This document shows positions 54,121 through 64,000 of a stretch of DNA of 64,000 nucleotides, piece by piece. The DNA is taken from assembly GCF_905171765.1 (NCBI RefSeq), contig NC_053392.1, positions 111,372,465 to 111,436,464 of the forward strand. Reading direction: 5' to 3'. Source of the DNA: Bufo bufo (Eukaryota; Chordata; Amphibia; Anura; Bufonidae). A program made the translations under genes and the position numbers. Below the pieces are notes generated by a model that saw only the letters and a program-made list of their open reading frames with translations, was not told where the DNA came from and did no database searches. Every line of letters begins with the position of its first letter. The stretch's first letter is position 1.

Positions 54121-57100
54121 CCTCTTGGGGACATATGACCTACTGGTACGTCATGATGTCCTGGTACGTCATGATTTCCGGGCGGTGATCGGAACAAGGT
54201 GCCTGCTAAAATCTTCGAGCAGGCACCCTGGGACAATGCCACCCTATCCCGTAGTTTCTAAAATGGGGTCCGTTTTTTTGGAGTTTCTACTCTAGGGGTG
54301 CATCAGTGGGGCTTCAAATGGGACATGGTGTCAAAAAACCAGTCCAGCAAAATCTACCTTCCAAAAACCGTATGGCATTCCTTTCCTTCTGTGCCCTGCC
54401 GTGTGCCCGTACAGCAGTTTGCGACCACATATGGGGTGTTTCTGTAAACTACAGAATCAGGGCCATAAATATTGAGTTTTGTTTGGATGTTAACCCTTGC
54501 TTTGTAACTGAAAAAAAAATATTAAAATGGAAAATCTGCCAAAAAAGTGAAATTTTGAAATTGTATTTCTATTTTCCATTAATTCTTGTGTAACACCTTA
54601 AGGGTTAACAAAGTTTATAAAATCAGTTTTGACTACCTTGAGGGGTGTAGTTTCTAGAATGGATTCATTTTTGGGTGGTTTCTATTATGTAAGCCTCACA
54701 AAGTGACTTCAGACCTGAACTGGTCCTTAAAAAGTGGGTTTTAAAAAATTCTGAAATATTTCAAGATTTGCTTCTAAACTTCTAAGCCTTGTAACATCAC
54801 CAAAAAATAAACTGTCATTCCCAAAATGATCCAAACATGAATTAGACATACAGTAGGTGAACCCGATTTTGTGTCAAACTCGCTCTCTTTCTCGGCGAGA
54901 TTGAGCACCTACGAGCCCCATCGCGGGAGCCAGCGCCGAGCTGGCTTGCCGCGATGGAGACAGAGCCGTCATAGAAGCGACGGGAGATCCGACTTGGATT
55001 CCCGCCAATTCTACACGTGTGCGGCGTTTGTTATGAATCCTGAGGGGGAAGTCCCCGCCGGATTTTAAATAAAAATCCGGCCTGGGTCCCCCCCTCAGGA
55101 GCATACCGGGCCCTTAGGTCTGTTATGGGTTGTAAGGAGAGCCCCCCCTACGCCGAAAAAAACGGCGTAGGGGTCCCCCTACAATCCATACCAGACCCGT
55201 ATCCAAAGCACGCTACCCGGCCAGCCAGGAAGGGAGTGGGGACGAGCGAGCGCCCCCCCCCCCCCCCCTCCTGAGCCGTACCAGGCTGCATGCCCTCAAC
55301 ATGGGGGGGTTGGGTGCTCTGGGGCAGGGGGCGCACTGCGGCCCCCCCACCTCAGAGCACCCTGTCCCCATGTTGATGAGGACAGGGCCCCTTCCCGACA
55401 ACCCTGGCCGTTGGTTGTCGGGGTATGCGGGCGGGAGGCTTATCGGAATCTGGGAGCCCCCTTTAATAAGGGGGCCCCCAGATACCGGCCCCCCACCCTA
55501 AGTGAATGAGTATGGGGTACATCGTACCCCTACCCATTCACCTGCAAGAAAAGTGGTAAAAACACAAATAAACCACACAGTGTATTAAAATATTTTATTT
55601 TTCTGCTCCGGAGGCCGCCCCCTGTCTTCTTTATTAGCTCTTTTACCAGGGGGGGCTCTTCTTCTTCCGCTATCCCGACGGGTCTTCTCCGCTATCCGGG
55701 GGGTCTTCTCAACTCTCCAGGGTTCTCCTTCTGTCTTCTCCGCTATCCGGGGGGGTCTTCTCAACTCTCCGGGGTTCTCCTTCTGTCTTCTCCGCTATCC
55801 GGGGGGGTCTTCTCAACTCTCCGGGGTTCTCCTTCTGTCTTCTCCTTCTGTCTTGTTGACTCGGCGCACCCCGGTTCTTCGTCTCGCGAGACGAAGAACC
55901 GGGGTGCGCCGAGTCTCGCGAGACGAAGAACCGGGGTGCGCCAAGTCAACAAGACAGAAGGAGAAGACAGAAGGAGAACCCCGGAGAGTTGAGAAGACCC
56001 CCCCGGATAGCGGAGAAGACAGAAGGAGAACCCCGGAGAGTTGAGAAGACCCCCCCGGATAGCGGAGAAGACAGAAGGAGAACCCCGGAGAGTTGAGAAG
56101 ACCCCCCGGATAGCGGAGAAGACCCGTCGGGATAGCGGAAGAAGAAGAGCCCCCCCTGGTAAAAGAGCTAATAAAGAAGACAGGGGGCGGCCTCCGGAGC
56201 AGAAAAATAAAATATTTTAATACACTGTGTGGTTTATTTGTGTTTTTACCACTTTTTTTGCAGGTGAATGGGTAGGGGTACGATGTACCCCATACTCATT
56301 CACTTAGGGTGGGGGGCCGGTATCTGGGGGCCCCCTTATTAAAGGGGGCTCCCAGATTCCGATAAGCCTCCCGCCCGCATACCCCGACAACCAACGGCCA
56401 GGGTTGTCGGGAAGGGGCCCTGTCCTCATCAACATGGGGACAGGGTGCTCTGAGGTGGGGGGGCCGCAGTGCGCCCCCTGCCCCAGAGCACCCAACCCCC
56501 CCATGTTGAGGGCATGCAGCCTGGTACGGCTCAGGAGGGGGGGGGGGGCGCTCGCTCGTCCCCACTCCCTTCCTGGCTGGCCGGGTAGCGTGCTTTGGAT
56601 ACGGGTCTGGTATGGATTGTAGGGGGACCCCCTACGCCGTTTTTTTCGGCGTAGGGGGGGCTCTCCTTACAACCCATAACAGACCTAAGGGCCCGGTATG
56701 CTCCTGAGGGGGGGACCCAGGCCGGATTTTTATTTAAAATCCGGCGGGGACTTCCCCCTCAGGATTCATAACAAACGCCGCACACGTGTAGAATTGGCGG
56801 GAATCCAAGTCGGATCTCCCGTCGCTTCTATGACGCGCTTGCTGGGATGTGCTGTCACTATTCCAGTGAGTGCGAGATCTCGGCACCATGTTGCCGAGTA
56901 TCAGCGCGACGCTGTCGTGCTAAAAGCACAATCTCACAAACACCTACTGTATGGGGAATGCAAAGTATTAACTATTTTTGTAGGTATTACTATATATTAT
57001 AGAAGTAGAAAAATTTGGGGTAAATTTGGTATTTTTTTATAAATAAAAAAGCATTTTTTTTTACTTCATTTTAACAATCTCAGAATGGCCTGGATAAGTC

Positions 57101-57198
57101 AAAGCATTTTAAAGTTATCACCACATAAAGTGACATTGGTCAGATTTGCAAAAAATGGCCTGGCCCTTAAGGTGAAAATTAGCCCTTTCCCTAAGGGG
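54121..57198. mobile_element. Element D: short C-family TTAA transposon inserted in satellite
   Basis: TTAA at 54117-54120 and 57199-57202. It starts CCTCTTGGGGACATATGACC and ends ccctaagggg. The interior matches the last unit and right end of C (for example 54240-54850 and 56950-57190) but lacks most of C's hairpins and arrays. E2 is inserted inside it. Confidence 0.93.
54851..56949. mobile_element. Foldback element E2 (TA-type), 2.1 kb
   Basis: TA at 54849-54850 and 56950-56951. Ends are CAGTAGGTG and CACCTACTG. The uninterrupted target is visible in element C (agacatatgggg near 35600), confirming a TA duplication. CAGT ends with TA duplication suggest Tc1/mariner-type mobilisation. Left and right arms pair over about 1 kb around 55890. 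The outermost ~110 bases of the right arm (ttgctgggatgtgctgtcac onward) do not match the left arm. Confidence 0.93.
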
Positions 57199-57202
57199 TT
57201 AA

Positions 57203-58010
57203 ACCCAGAATATTATTGCAGTATTTCTAGCTTGTATGTCACGATAACAAATGCAGCATAGGGTATTGTCAAAAACTGTTTTATTTTTTTAACCCAGTAT
57301 TTCAAGCTTGTCTTTCACAGTGACAAATGCTGCAACGGCACCAGATGTAGGGTATTGCCAAAAATGGGTGTTTTTTTTCAGCCCAGAATATTATTGCAGT
57401 ATTTCAAGCTTGTATCTAACACTGACAGATGCAGCCAAGGCTGCAAATTTAGTATTTTGCCCAAAATGGGTGTTTTTTTTTAAACCCAGAATATTATTGC
57501 AGTATTTCTAGCTTGTATGTCATGCTAACAAATGCAGCATAGGCCCCATATGTAGGGTATTGCCCAAAATGGGTGTTTTTGAATATGACTAACGCTTGTA
57601 TTTCACACTGACAGATGCAGCAAGTGCTGTAAAATTAGGATTTTGCACTAAATGTTTTTTTTTTTATAACAGAATATGACGCTTGTATTTCACACTGACA
57701 GATGCAGCAAGGGCTGTAAAATTTAGTATTTTGCCCAAAAAGGGTGTTTTTTAAAATCCTGAAAATTATTGCTGAATTTCAAGCTTAAATTGCACACTGA
57801 CAAATGCGGCATAGGCACCAGATGGAGGGTATTGCCAAAAATGGGTGTTTTTTAAAACCCAGAAAATGTTTGCTGTATTTCAAGCATAAATTGCACACTG
57901 GCTAATGCTGCATAGGCCCCAGATGGAGGGTATTGCCAAAAAGGGGTCCTTTTTTAAACCCAGAAAATTATTGCTGTATTTCAAACTTCTATTTGACTGT
58001 CACAAATGCA
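57203..58010. repeat. About 100-bp satellite, main segment
   Basis: At least seven diverged units with (t)gacagatgcagc or aacaaatgcagc, ggtattgccaaaaatgggtg and cccagaatattattgc. Some units are 85-90 bases, others about 105. Confidence 0.88.
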
Positions 58011-59384
58011 CATATGCTGTGCTGTTGCACATATCTTGCATAAAATGGCCGCCACTGCCCACCGAACTAACAGACGGATAAAAGTTATTTTTCTTGGTCA
58101 CTGGGCTCAGGGCAGGGTAAAAAGATTGTACACTGCACCCACAAAACAAAATCTAGGTAGATCGCTGAGTTAACAAGTAGAGATGTCCCGAACTATTCGC
58201 CGGTGAATAGTTTCCGGCGAACATAGCTTGTTCGCGTTCGCCGCGGCGGGCGAACATATGCGATGTTCGGTCCGCCCCCTATTCGTCATCATTGTGTAAA
58301 CTTTGACCCTGTACCTCACAGTCAGCAGACACATTCCAGCCAATCAGCATCATACCCTCCCTCCCAGACCCTCCCACCTCCTGGACAGCATCCATTTTAG
58401 ATTCATTCGGAAGCTGCATTCTTAGTGAGAGGAGGGACAGTGAAGCTGCTGCTGATTTAATAGGAAATCTATATCTAGGCTAGTGCATTCAGTGTCCACT
58501 ACAGTCCTGAAAGACTCATCTGATCTCTGCTGTAAGGACAGCACCCCAAAAAGCCCTTTTTAGGGCTAGTACATCAGTCTGCTTTTTATTTTATTTTTTC
58601 CTGTGTAATCTAATTTCAGTTGCCTGCCTGCCAGCGTGTGTGTCAGGCTCACAGCATATACTGTGCCAACTTGCCCAGTGCCACCACTCATATCTGGTGT
58701 CACAGTAGCTTGCATTTAAAAAAAACAAAAACTTTTTGGACTGTAATATAATAGCAGTCAGTTGACGGCACGCGCGTGTGTTTCATGCCCTGAAAGTGCA
58801 TAGTGTCACCAGCGCAACTCATATCTGGTGTCACATTCGATTCCATTTAAAGAAAAACAGCAATTTTGACTGTGAATAAATAGCAGTCAGTTGCACACAC
58901 GTGTTTGTGTGTTCAAGGCCCTGCTGCAAGTCCATAGTGTCACTTCAGCGCCATTCATTTCTGGTGTCACATTTGATTACATTTAAAGAAAAACAACAAT
59001 TTTGACTGTGAATAAATAGCAGTCAGTTGCACACACGTATTTGTGTGATTAAGGCCCAGCTGCAAGTCCATAGTGTCACTTCAGCGCCATTCATATCTGG
59101 TGTCACATTCGAATACATTTAAAGAAAAACAACAATTTTGACTGTGAATAAATAGCAGTCAGTTGCACACACGTGTTTGTGTGTTTAAGGCCCAGCTGCA
59201 AGTCCATAGTGTCACTTCAGCACCATTCATTTCTGGTGTCACATTCGATTTCTGTATTTTTCGCCCTATAAGACGCACTGGCCCATAAGACCCACCTAGA
59301 TTTTTGAGGAGGAAAATAGGAAAAAATATATTTTGAACCAATAGGTGTGCTTTTGGTGGGTTTTGAACTAATTGTGGTCTGTGG

Positions 59385-59720
59385 ATGGCACACTGTTATG
59401 GGGGATCTGTGGGTGATGCACTGTTATGGGGGATCTGTGGGTGACACTTATGGGGGATCTGTGGGTGACACTTATGGGGGATCTGTGGGTGACACTTATG
59501 GGGGATCTGTGGGTGACACTTATGGGGGATCTGTGGGTGACACTTATGGGGAATCTGTGGGTAACACTTATGGGGGATCTGTGGGTGACACTTATGGGGG
59601 ATCTGTGGGTGACACTTATGGGGGATCTGTGGGTGACACTTATGGGTGATTTGTGGGTGGCTCTTATTGGGGTCTCTGGATGGCACTGTTATGGGGATCT
59701 GTGTATGACACTGTTATGGG
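59385..59720. repeat. 24-bp minisatellite
   Basis: Units of gatctgtgggtgacacttat followed by gggg, 24 bases, about ten copies. The multiple of three makes GSVGDTYG-type open frames on both strands; these are not genes. Confidence 0.95.
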
Positions 59721-60213
59721 GGGGATCTGTGGATGACACATATATAGCATCTTATGCTATGTGTCATCCTCAGATCCCCTTCATAACAGTGTCCCTGTAG
59801 TGAATGACCCTCAATACAAGGGGTGGAAGACGCATCTGCTTTTATAATGACAGCGGGGCCCGTGCAGTGACTGTATTCTACTACACGGGCCCCGCTCACT
59901 GTATAATCGTATCTGTATTCTGTAATAGTTAATTGTGTATATAATGTAGACGCATAATCAGCGCTACTTACAACTACAAGCGCTCGGTAGGTAGCAGAGA
60001 GGAGGGAGGAGGCAGGCCAGGAGGACGGGCACTGGCAGCGTGAGTCACTACGTCATGCGCCCACGCCGCCTGCTTCATTCATAAAGTGGGCGGCGCAGGC
60101 GCGTGACGTAGTGAGTGACGCGCCGCCCGCCCGTCCTCCCTCCTCCCTCCTCTCTGCTACCTACCAAGCGCTTGTAGTTGTAAGTAGCGCTGATTATGCG
60201 ATTACATTATATA

Positions 60214-61773
60214 GGGAGTGCAGAATTATTAGGCAAGTTGTATTTTTGAGGATTAATTTTATTATTGAACAACAACTATGTTCTCAATGAACCCAAAAAA
60301 CTCATTAATATCAAAGCTGAATATTTTTGGAAGTAGTTTTTAGTTTGTTTTTAGTTTTAGCTATTTTAGGGGGATATCTGTGTGTGCAGGTGACTATTAC
60401 TGTGCATAATTATTAGGCAACTTAACAAAAAACAAATATATACCCATTTCAATTATTTATTTTTACCAGTGAAACCAATATAACATCTCAACATTTACAA
60501 ATATACATTTCTGACATTCAAAAACAAAACAAAAACAAATCAGTGACCAATATAGCCACCTTTCTTTGCAAGGACACTCAAAAGTCTGCCATCCATGGAT
60601 TCTGTCAGTGTTTTGATCTGTTCACCATCAACATTGCGTGCAGCAGCAACCACAGCCTCCCAGACACTGTTCAGAGAGGTGTACTGTTTTCCCTCCTTGT
60701 AAATCTCACATTTGATGATGGACCACAGGTTCTCAATGGGGTTCAGATCAGGTGAACAAGGAGGCCATGTCATTAGATTTTCTTCTTTTATACCCCTTCT
60801 TGCCAGCCACGCTGTGGAGTACTTGGACGCGTGTGATGGAGCATTGTCCTGCATGAAAATCATGTTTTTCTTGAAGGATGCAGACTTCTTCCTGTACCAC
60901 TGCTTGAAGAAGGTGTCTCCAGAAACTGTCAGTAGGACTGGGAGTTGAGCTTGACTCCATCCTCAACCCGAAAAGGCCCCACAAGCTCATCTTTGATGAT
61001 ACCAGCCCAAACCAGTACTCCACCTCCACCTTGCTGGCGTCTGAGTCGGACTGGAGCTCTCTGCCCTTTACCAATCCAGCCACGGGCCCATCCATCTGGC
61101 CCATCAAGACTCACTCTCATTTCATCAGTCCATAAAACCTTAGAAAAATCAGTCTTGAGATATTTCTTGGCCCAGTCTTGACGTTTCAGCTTGTGTGTCT
61201 TGTTCAGTGGTGGTCGTCTTTCAGCCTTTCTTACCTTGGCCATGTCTCTGAGTATTGCACACCTTGTGCTTTTGGGCACTCCAGTGATGTTGCAGCTCTG
61301 AAATATGGCCAAACTGGTGGCAAGTGGCATCTTGGCAGCTGCACGCTTGACTTTTCTCAGTTCATGGGCAGTTATTTTGCGCCTTGGTTTTTCCACACGC
61401 TTCTTGCGACCCTGTTGACTATTTTGAATGAAACGCTTGATTGTTCGATGATCACGCTTCAAAAGCTTTGCAATTTTAAGAGTGCTGCATCCCTCTGCAA
61501 GATATCTCACTATTTTTTACTTTTCTGAGCCTGTCAAGTCCTTCTTTTGACCCATTTTGCCAAAGGAAAGGAAGTTGCCTAATAATTATGCACACCTAAT
61601 ATAGGGTGTTGATGTCATTAGACCACACCCCTTCTCATTACAGAGATGCACATCACCTAATATGCTTAATTGGAAGTAGGCTTTCGAGCCTATAAAGCTT
61701 GGAGTAAGACAACATGCATAAAGAGGATGATGTGGTCAAAATACTCATTTGCCTAATAATTCTGCATGCAGTG
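60214..61773 (-). mobile_element. Tc1/mariner element 4 (complete, 1.56 kb)
   Basis: TA at 60212-60213 and 61774-61775. Ends are GGGAGTGCAGAATTATTAGG and the inverted CCTAATAATTCTGCATGCAG. It sits inside one arm of the host element's palindrome; the other arm (59890-59960) shows the uninterrupted sequence. Confidence 0.95.
60543..61555 (-). pseudogene. Tc1-like transposase, full length but mutated
   Basis: Minus strand from ATG at 61555 (MGQKKDLTGSEK). A stop follows at residue 13, then IAKLLKRDHRTIKRFI, and KPRRKITAHELRKVKRA in the DNA-binding region. First catalytic aspartate in VLWTDEMRVSLDG, glycine loop QQGGGGVLVWAGI, second aspartate in MIFMQDNAPSHASK, glutamate in SPDLNPIENLWSIIK. A frameshift lies between about 60870 and 60930. 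With only one stop and one shift it is a recently decayed copy. Confidence 0.93.
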
Positions 61774-62227
61774 TATAAACAATTAACTATTTCAGAATAC
61801 AGATACGATTATACAGTGAGAGGGGCCCGTGTAGTAGAATACAGTCACTGCACGGGCCCTGCTGTCATTATAAATGCAGATGCCAGCCCCCAGCCCCTCC
61901 TCCCTCACAGCTGATACACCATCCTCCCACACAGCTGATACGGCATCGCGGCGGGTGTATCATTGAAAATACGGCAAAATCAGCAGCTTTCGCCCCATAA
62001 GACGCGCTGCTATTTTCCCCCCAAAAAAAGTGCGTCTTATAGGGTGAAAAATACGGTACATTTAAAGAAAAACAACAATTTTGACTGTGAATAAATAGCA
62101 GTCAGTTGCACACACGTGTTTGTGTGTTTAAGGCATAGCTGAAAGTCCATAGTGTCACTTCAGTGCAACTCATTTCTGGTGTCACAGTAGCTTGCACGCA
62201 TAGTACAACTTAACTAATCTAAAAAAA

Positions 62228-64000
62228 ATGACAGGCAGAGGCAGGCTACCCCGCAGGGGCCGTCGTGGTCATGGTGCTGTGATTCCCTTTGGCCCTAGAA
62301 TAATGCCCAGTGTTCAGAGGCCACGTACCCTGAACTCGAAAAGTTCTGAGAAAATAGTTGACTGGCTAACACAGGACACCCAATCTTCTACAGCTTCCGC
62401 TCTGAACCTTGACGCACCATCCTCCTCCAGCTCAGCTTCGGGCACCTGTCAAGTTACCACTCGCCCACCTGCCGCCACCACCAACACTAGCACCACAGCC
62501 GCTTCAATTGATCTGTCAGAGGAGTTATTTACACATCAGTTGGAAGAAATGAGTGATGCGCAACCATTATTGCCAGAGGATGTAGATAACAGGGATATGT
62601 CTCAGTCAGGCAGCATTACACACATGGACGTACGGTGTGATGATGATGATGATGATGTTGTACCCGCTGCTGCTTCCTTTGCTGAGTTGTCAGATACAAG
62701 TGAAGCGGTTGATGATGACAATGTGTCTGTGGATGTCACGTGGGTTCACGCTCGAAGAGAAGAAGAACAGGGGGAAAATTGAGATGGGGAGACAGAGAGA
62801 AGGAGGAGGCGAGTTGGAAGCAGGGGGAGGTCGTCGCAAGGAGCTAGTGGCACAGTCAGACAGCATGCATCGGCACCAGGGGTCAGCCAGACAGCACGCC
62901 AATCAACGCATGCTGTTGCCACCATCAGAATGCCGTCATTGCAGAGCTCACCAGTGTGCCATTTTTTTGTATGTCTGCCTCTGACAACAGCGATGCCATT
63001 TGCAACCTGTGCCAAAAGAAACTGAGTCGTGGGAAGTCCAACACCCACTTAGGTACAACTGCTTTGCGAAGGCACATGATCGCACATCAAAAACGCCTAT
63101 GGGATCAACACATGAGTACAAGCAGCACACAAACTCAAAGCCGCCATCCTCCTCCTGGTCCAGCATATTCAGCCACGTCAACCACTGCTGTCCTCCTTGC
63201 CCCCTCTCAACCATCCGCCACTCCGTCTCTCGCCTTGAGCAATTCCTGCTCATCTGCCCACAGTCAGGTGTCTGTCAAGGACATGTTTGAGCGCAAGAAG
63301 CCAATGTCACAAAGTCACCCCCTTGCCCGGCGTCTAACAGCTGGTTTGTCTGAACTCTTAGCCCGCCAGATTTTACCATACAAACTGGTGGAGTCAGAGG
63401 CGTTCAAAAAATTTGTAGCTATTGGGACACCGCAGTGGAAGGTACCCAGCCAAAATTTCTTTGCACAAAAGGCAATCCCCAACCTGTACTCGATTGTGCA
63501 AAAGGAAGTAATGGCATGTCTGGCACACAGTGTTGGGGCAAGGGTCCATCTGACCACTGATACCTGGTCTGCAAAGCACGGTCAGGGCAGGAATATCACC
63601 TACACTGCGCATTAGGTAAACCTGCTGACGGCTGCCAAGCATGGAATGCGTGGCTCTGCAGAGGAGTTGGTGACACCTCCACGACTTGCAGGCAGGCCTG
63701 CTGCCACCTCCTCTACTCCTCCTACTCCATCCTCTTCTATAACCTCCTCGGCTGAGTCCTCTTCTGCTGCTGCGTCTTGCTCCACATCAACGGCACCCCC
63801 CCAGCTCCCCAGGGGCTATTCCACATCCCAGATACGGCAGTGTCACGCGGTCTTGGGGTTGACTTGCCTGAAAGCAGAGAGTCACACCGGACCAGCACTC
63901 CTGTCCGCCCTGAACGCACAGGTGTATCAGTGGCTGACTCCGCACCAACTGGAGATCGGCAAAGTGGTGTGTGACAACGGAAGCAATTTATTGGCGTCAT
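62228..64000 (+). pseudogene. hAT transposase 2, 3'-partial and mutated
   Basis: ATG at 62228 (MTGRGRLPRRGRRGHG), an Arg-Gly-rich start matching the ATG-less tail of transposase 1. An acidic aspartate run follows near 62640, then the BED finger (HFFCMSASDNSDAICNLCQK near 62960-63010; RRHMIAHQ near 63070), first catalytic aspartate in LTTDTWSAKHGQG (near 63560) and second in VVCDNGSNLL (near 63975). Damage: TGA at 62780-62782, a frameshift in a run of seven T near 62950, and TAG at 63613-63615 where transposase 1 has tryptophan (TAHW). The frame is otherwise open to the window end. Confidence 0.92.

Larger units (their letters stand above)
59252..62056. mobile_element. CGCCCTATAAGACGC-type palindromic element, inserted in hAT 2
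   Basis: Ends are TGTATTTTTCGCCCTATAAG and the inverted CTTATAGGGTGAAAAATACG. The target in sister repeats reads gattacattt; here the flanks are gattt and tacattt, fitting a TA duplication with one changed base. The interior has a minisatellite (59385-59720), a large GC-rich palindrome (59820-60210 against the region around 60075-60210 and 61775-61880), and Tc1 4. Confidence 0.82.
58739..62170. repeat. 136-bp tandem repeats in the hAT 2 leader, split by an insertion
   Basis: Landmark gactgtgaataaatagcagt at 58868, 59004, 59140 and, after the inserted element, 62083; an older copy starts at 58739. Each unit contains ccatagtgtcacttcagcgc and ctggtgtcacattcgatt. Confidence 0.93.
58178..64000 (+). 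mobile_element. hAT transposon 2, 5' part (runs off the window)
   Basis: Starts TAGAGATGTCCCGAACTATT, followed by a gttcgccggcgaa-type subterminal hairpin, a leader with 136-base tandem repeats and a BED-finger transposase. The right end is beyond the window. The palindromic element at 59252-62056 interrupts its leader. Confidence 0.8.

Noticed and set aside
59347..59800. GSVGDTYG/HPQIPHKC repeat proteins
   Set aside because: Arise from a 24-base minisatellite on both strands.
62228..62782. Short stand-alone 184-codon protein
   Set aside because: The frame continues after the TGA with hAT transposase features, so it is the N-terminus of a mutated transposase, not a separate gene.

Overview
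This window looks like a piece of a large, repeat-rich vertebrate genome. An amphibian, most likely a frog, fits best. The inference rests on the mix present together: BEL/Pao, Penelope-like (PLE), CR1 and L1 retroelements, several Tc1/mariner and hAT DNA transposons, and long non-coding palindromic transposons. I cannot name the species from sequence alone. I found no convincing host protein gene, tRNA or rRNA; essentially every credible reading frame belongs to a mobile element.

Layout. 1-5366: 3' part of a BEL/Pao LTR retrotransposon with an undamaged pol frame, inserted into a minus-strand CR1 LINE (5367-6265). 6366-7050: TTAA-flanked foldback element. 7301-13065: plus-strand PLE split by a 3.95 kb TTAA-type element (A, 8943-12893). 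14022-21321: hAT element with a long open transposase frame and a large 3' minisatellite, abutting a 5'-truncated Tc1 (to 22501). 22504-25004: hAT fragments. 25005-26403: palindromes, a G-rich minisatellite and a MITE piece. 26404-27646: featureless, possibly host sequence. 27655-29001: non-autonomous hAT with a perfect 8-bp target duplication. 29075-30885: a second hAT-like element. 30886-37623: L1 (end of ORF1 plus ORF2) split by element C (32273-35917). 37624-38829: broken copy of a foldback element (E1).

From 38830 to about 58010 the backbone is a ~100-bp tandem satellite carrying insertions. A 14.9-kb block (39150-54050) begins TG, ends CA and has 5-bp GTATC duplications; I read it as an LTR loaded with later insertions: a minus-strand PLE with a hammerhead ribozyme, two Tc1 elements, element B (41699-47044) and a hAT MITE. 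Element D (54121-57198, TTAA) is the next insertion and contains the 2.1-kb foldback E2 (TA duplication). From 58178 to the end of the window is a second hAT whose 5' region holds a TA-flanked palindromic element (59252-62056), itself containing a Tc1 (60214-61773).

The strongest results are (i) precise nested insertions whose removal restores an interrupted reading frame or repeat, which give exact ends and relative ages; (ii) two hammerhead ribozyme motifs with complete cores and pairing stems; and (iii) a recurrent architecture in the TTAA elements A, B, C and D: hairpins in series at the left end followed by palindromic or tandem arrays, with no coding capacity.
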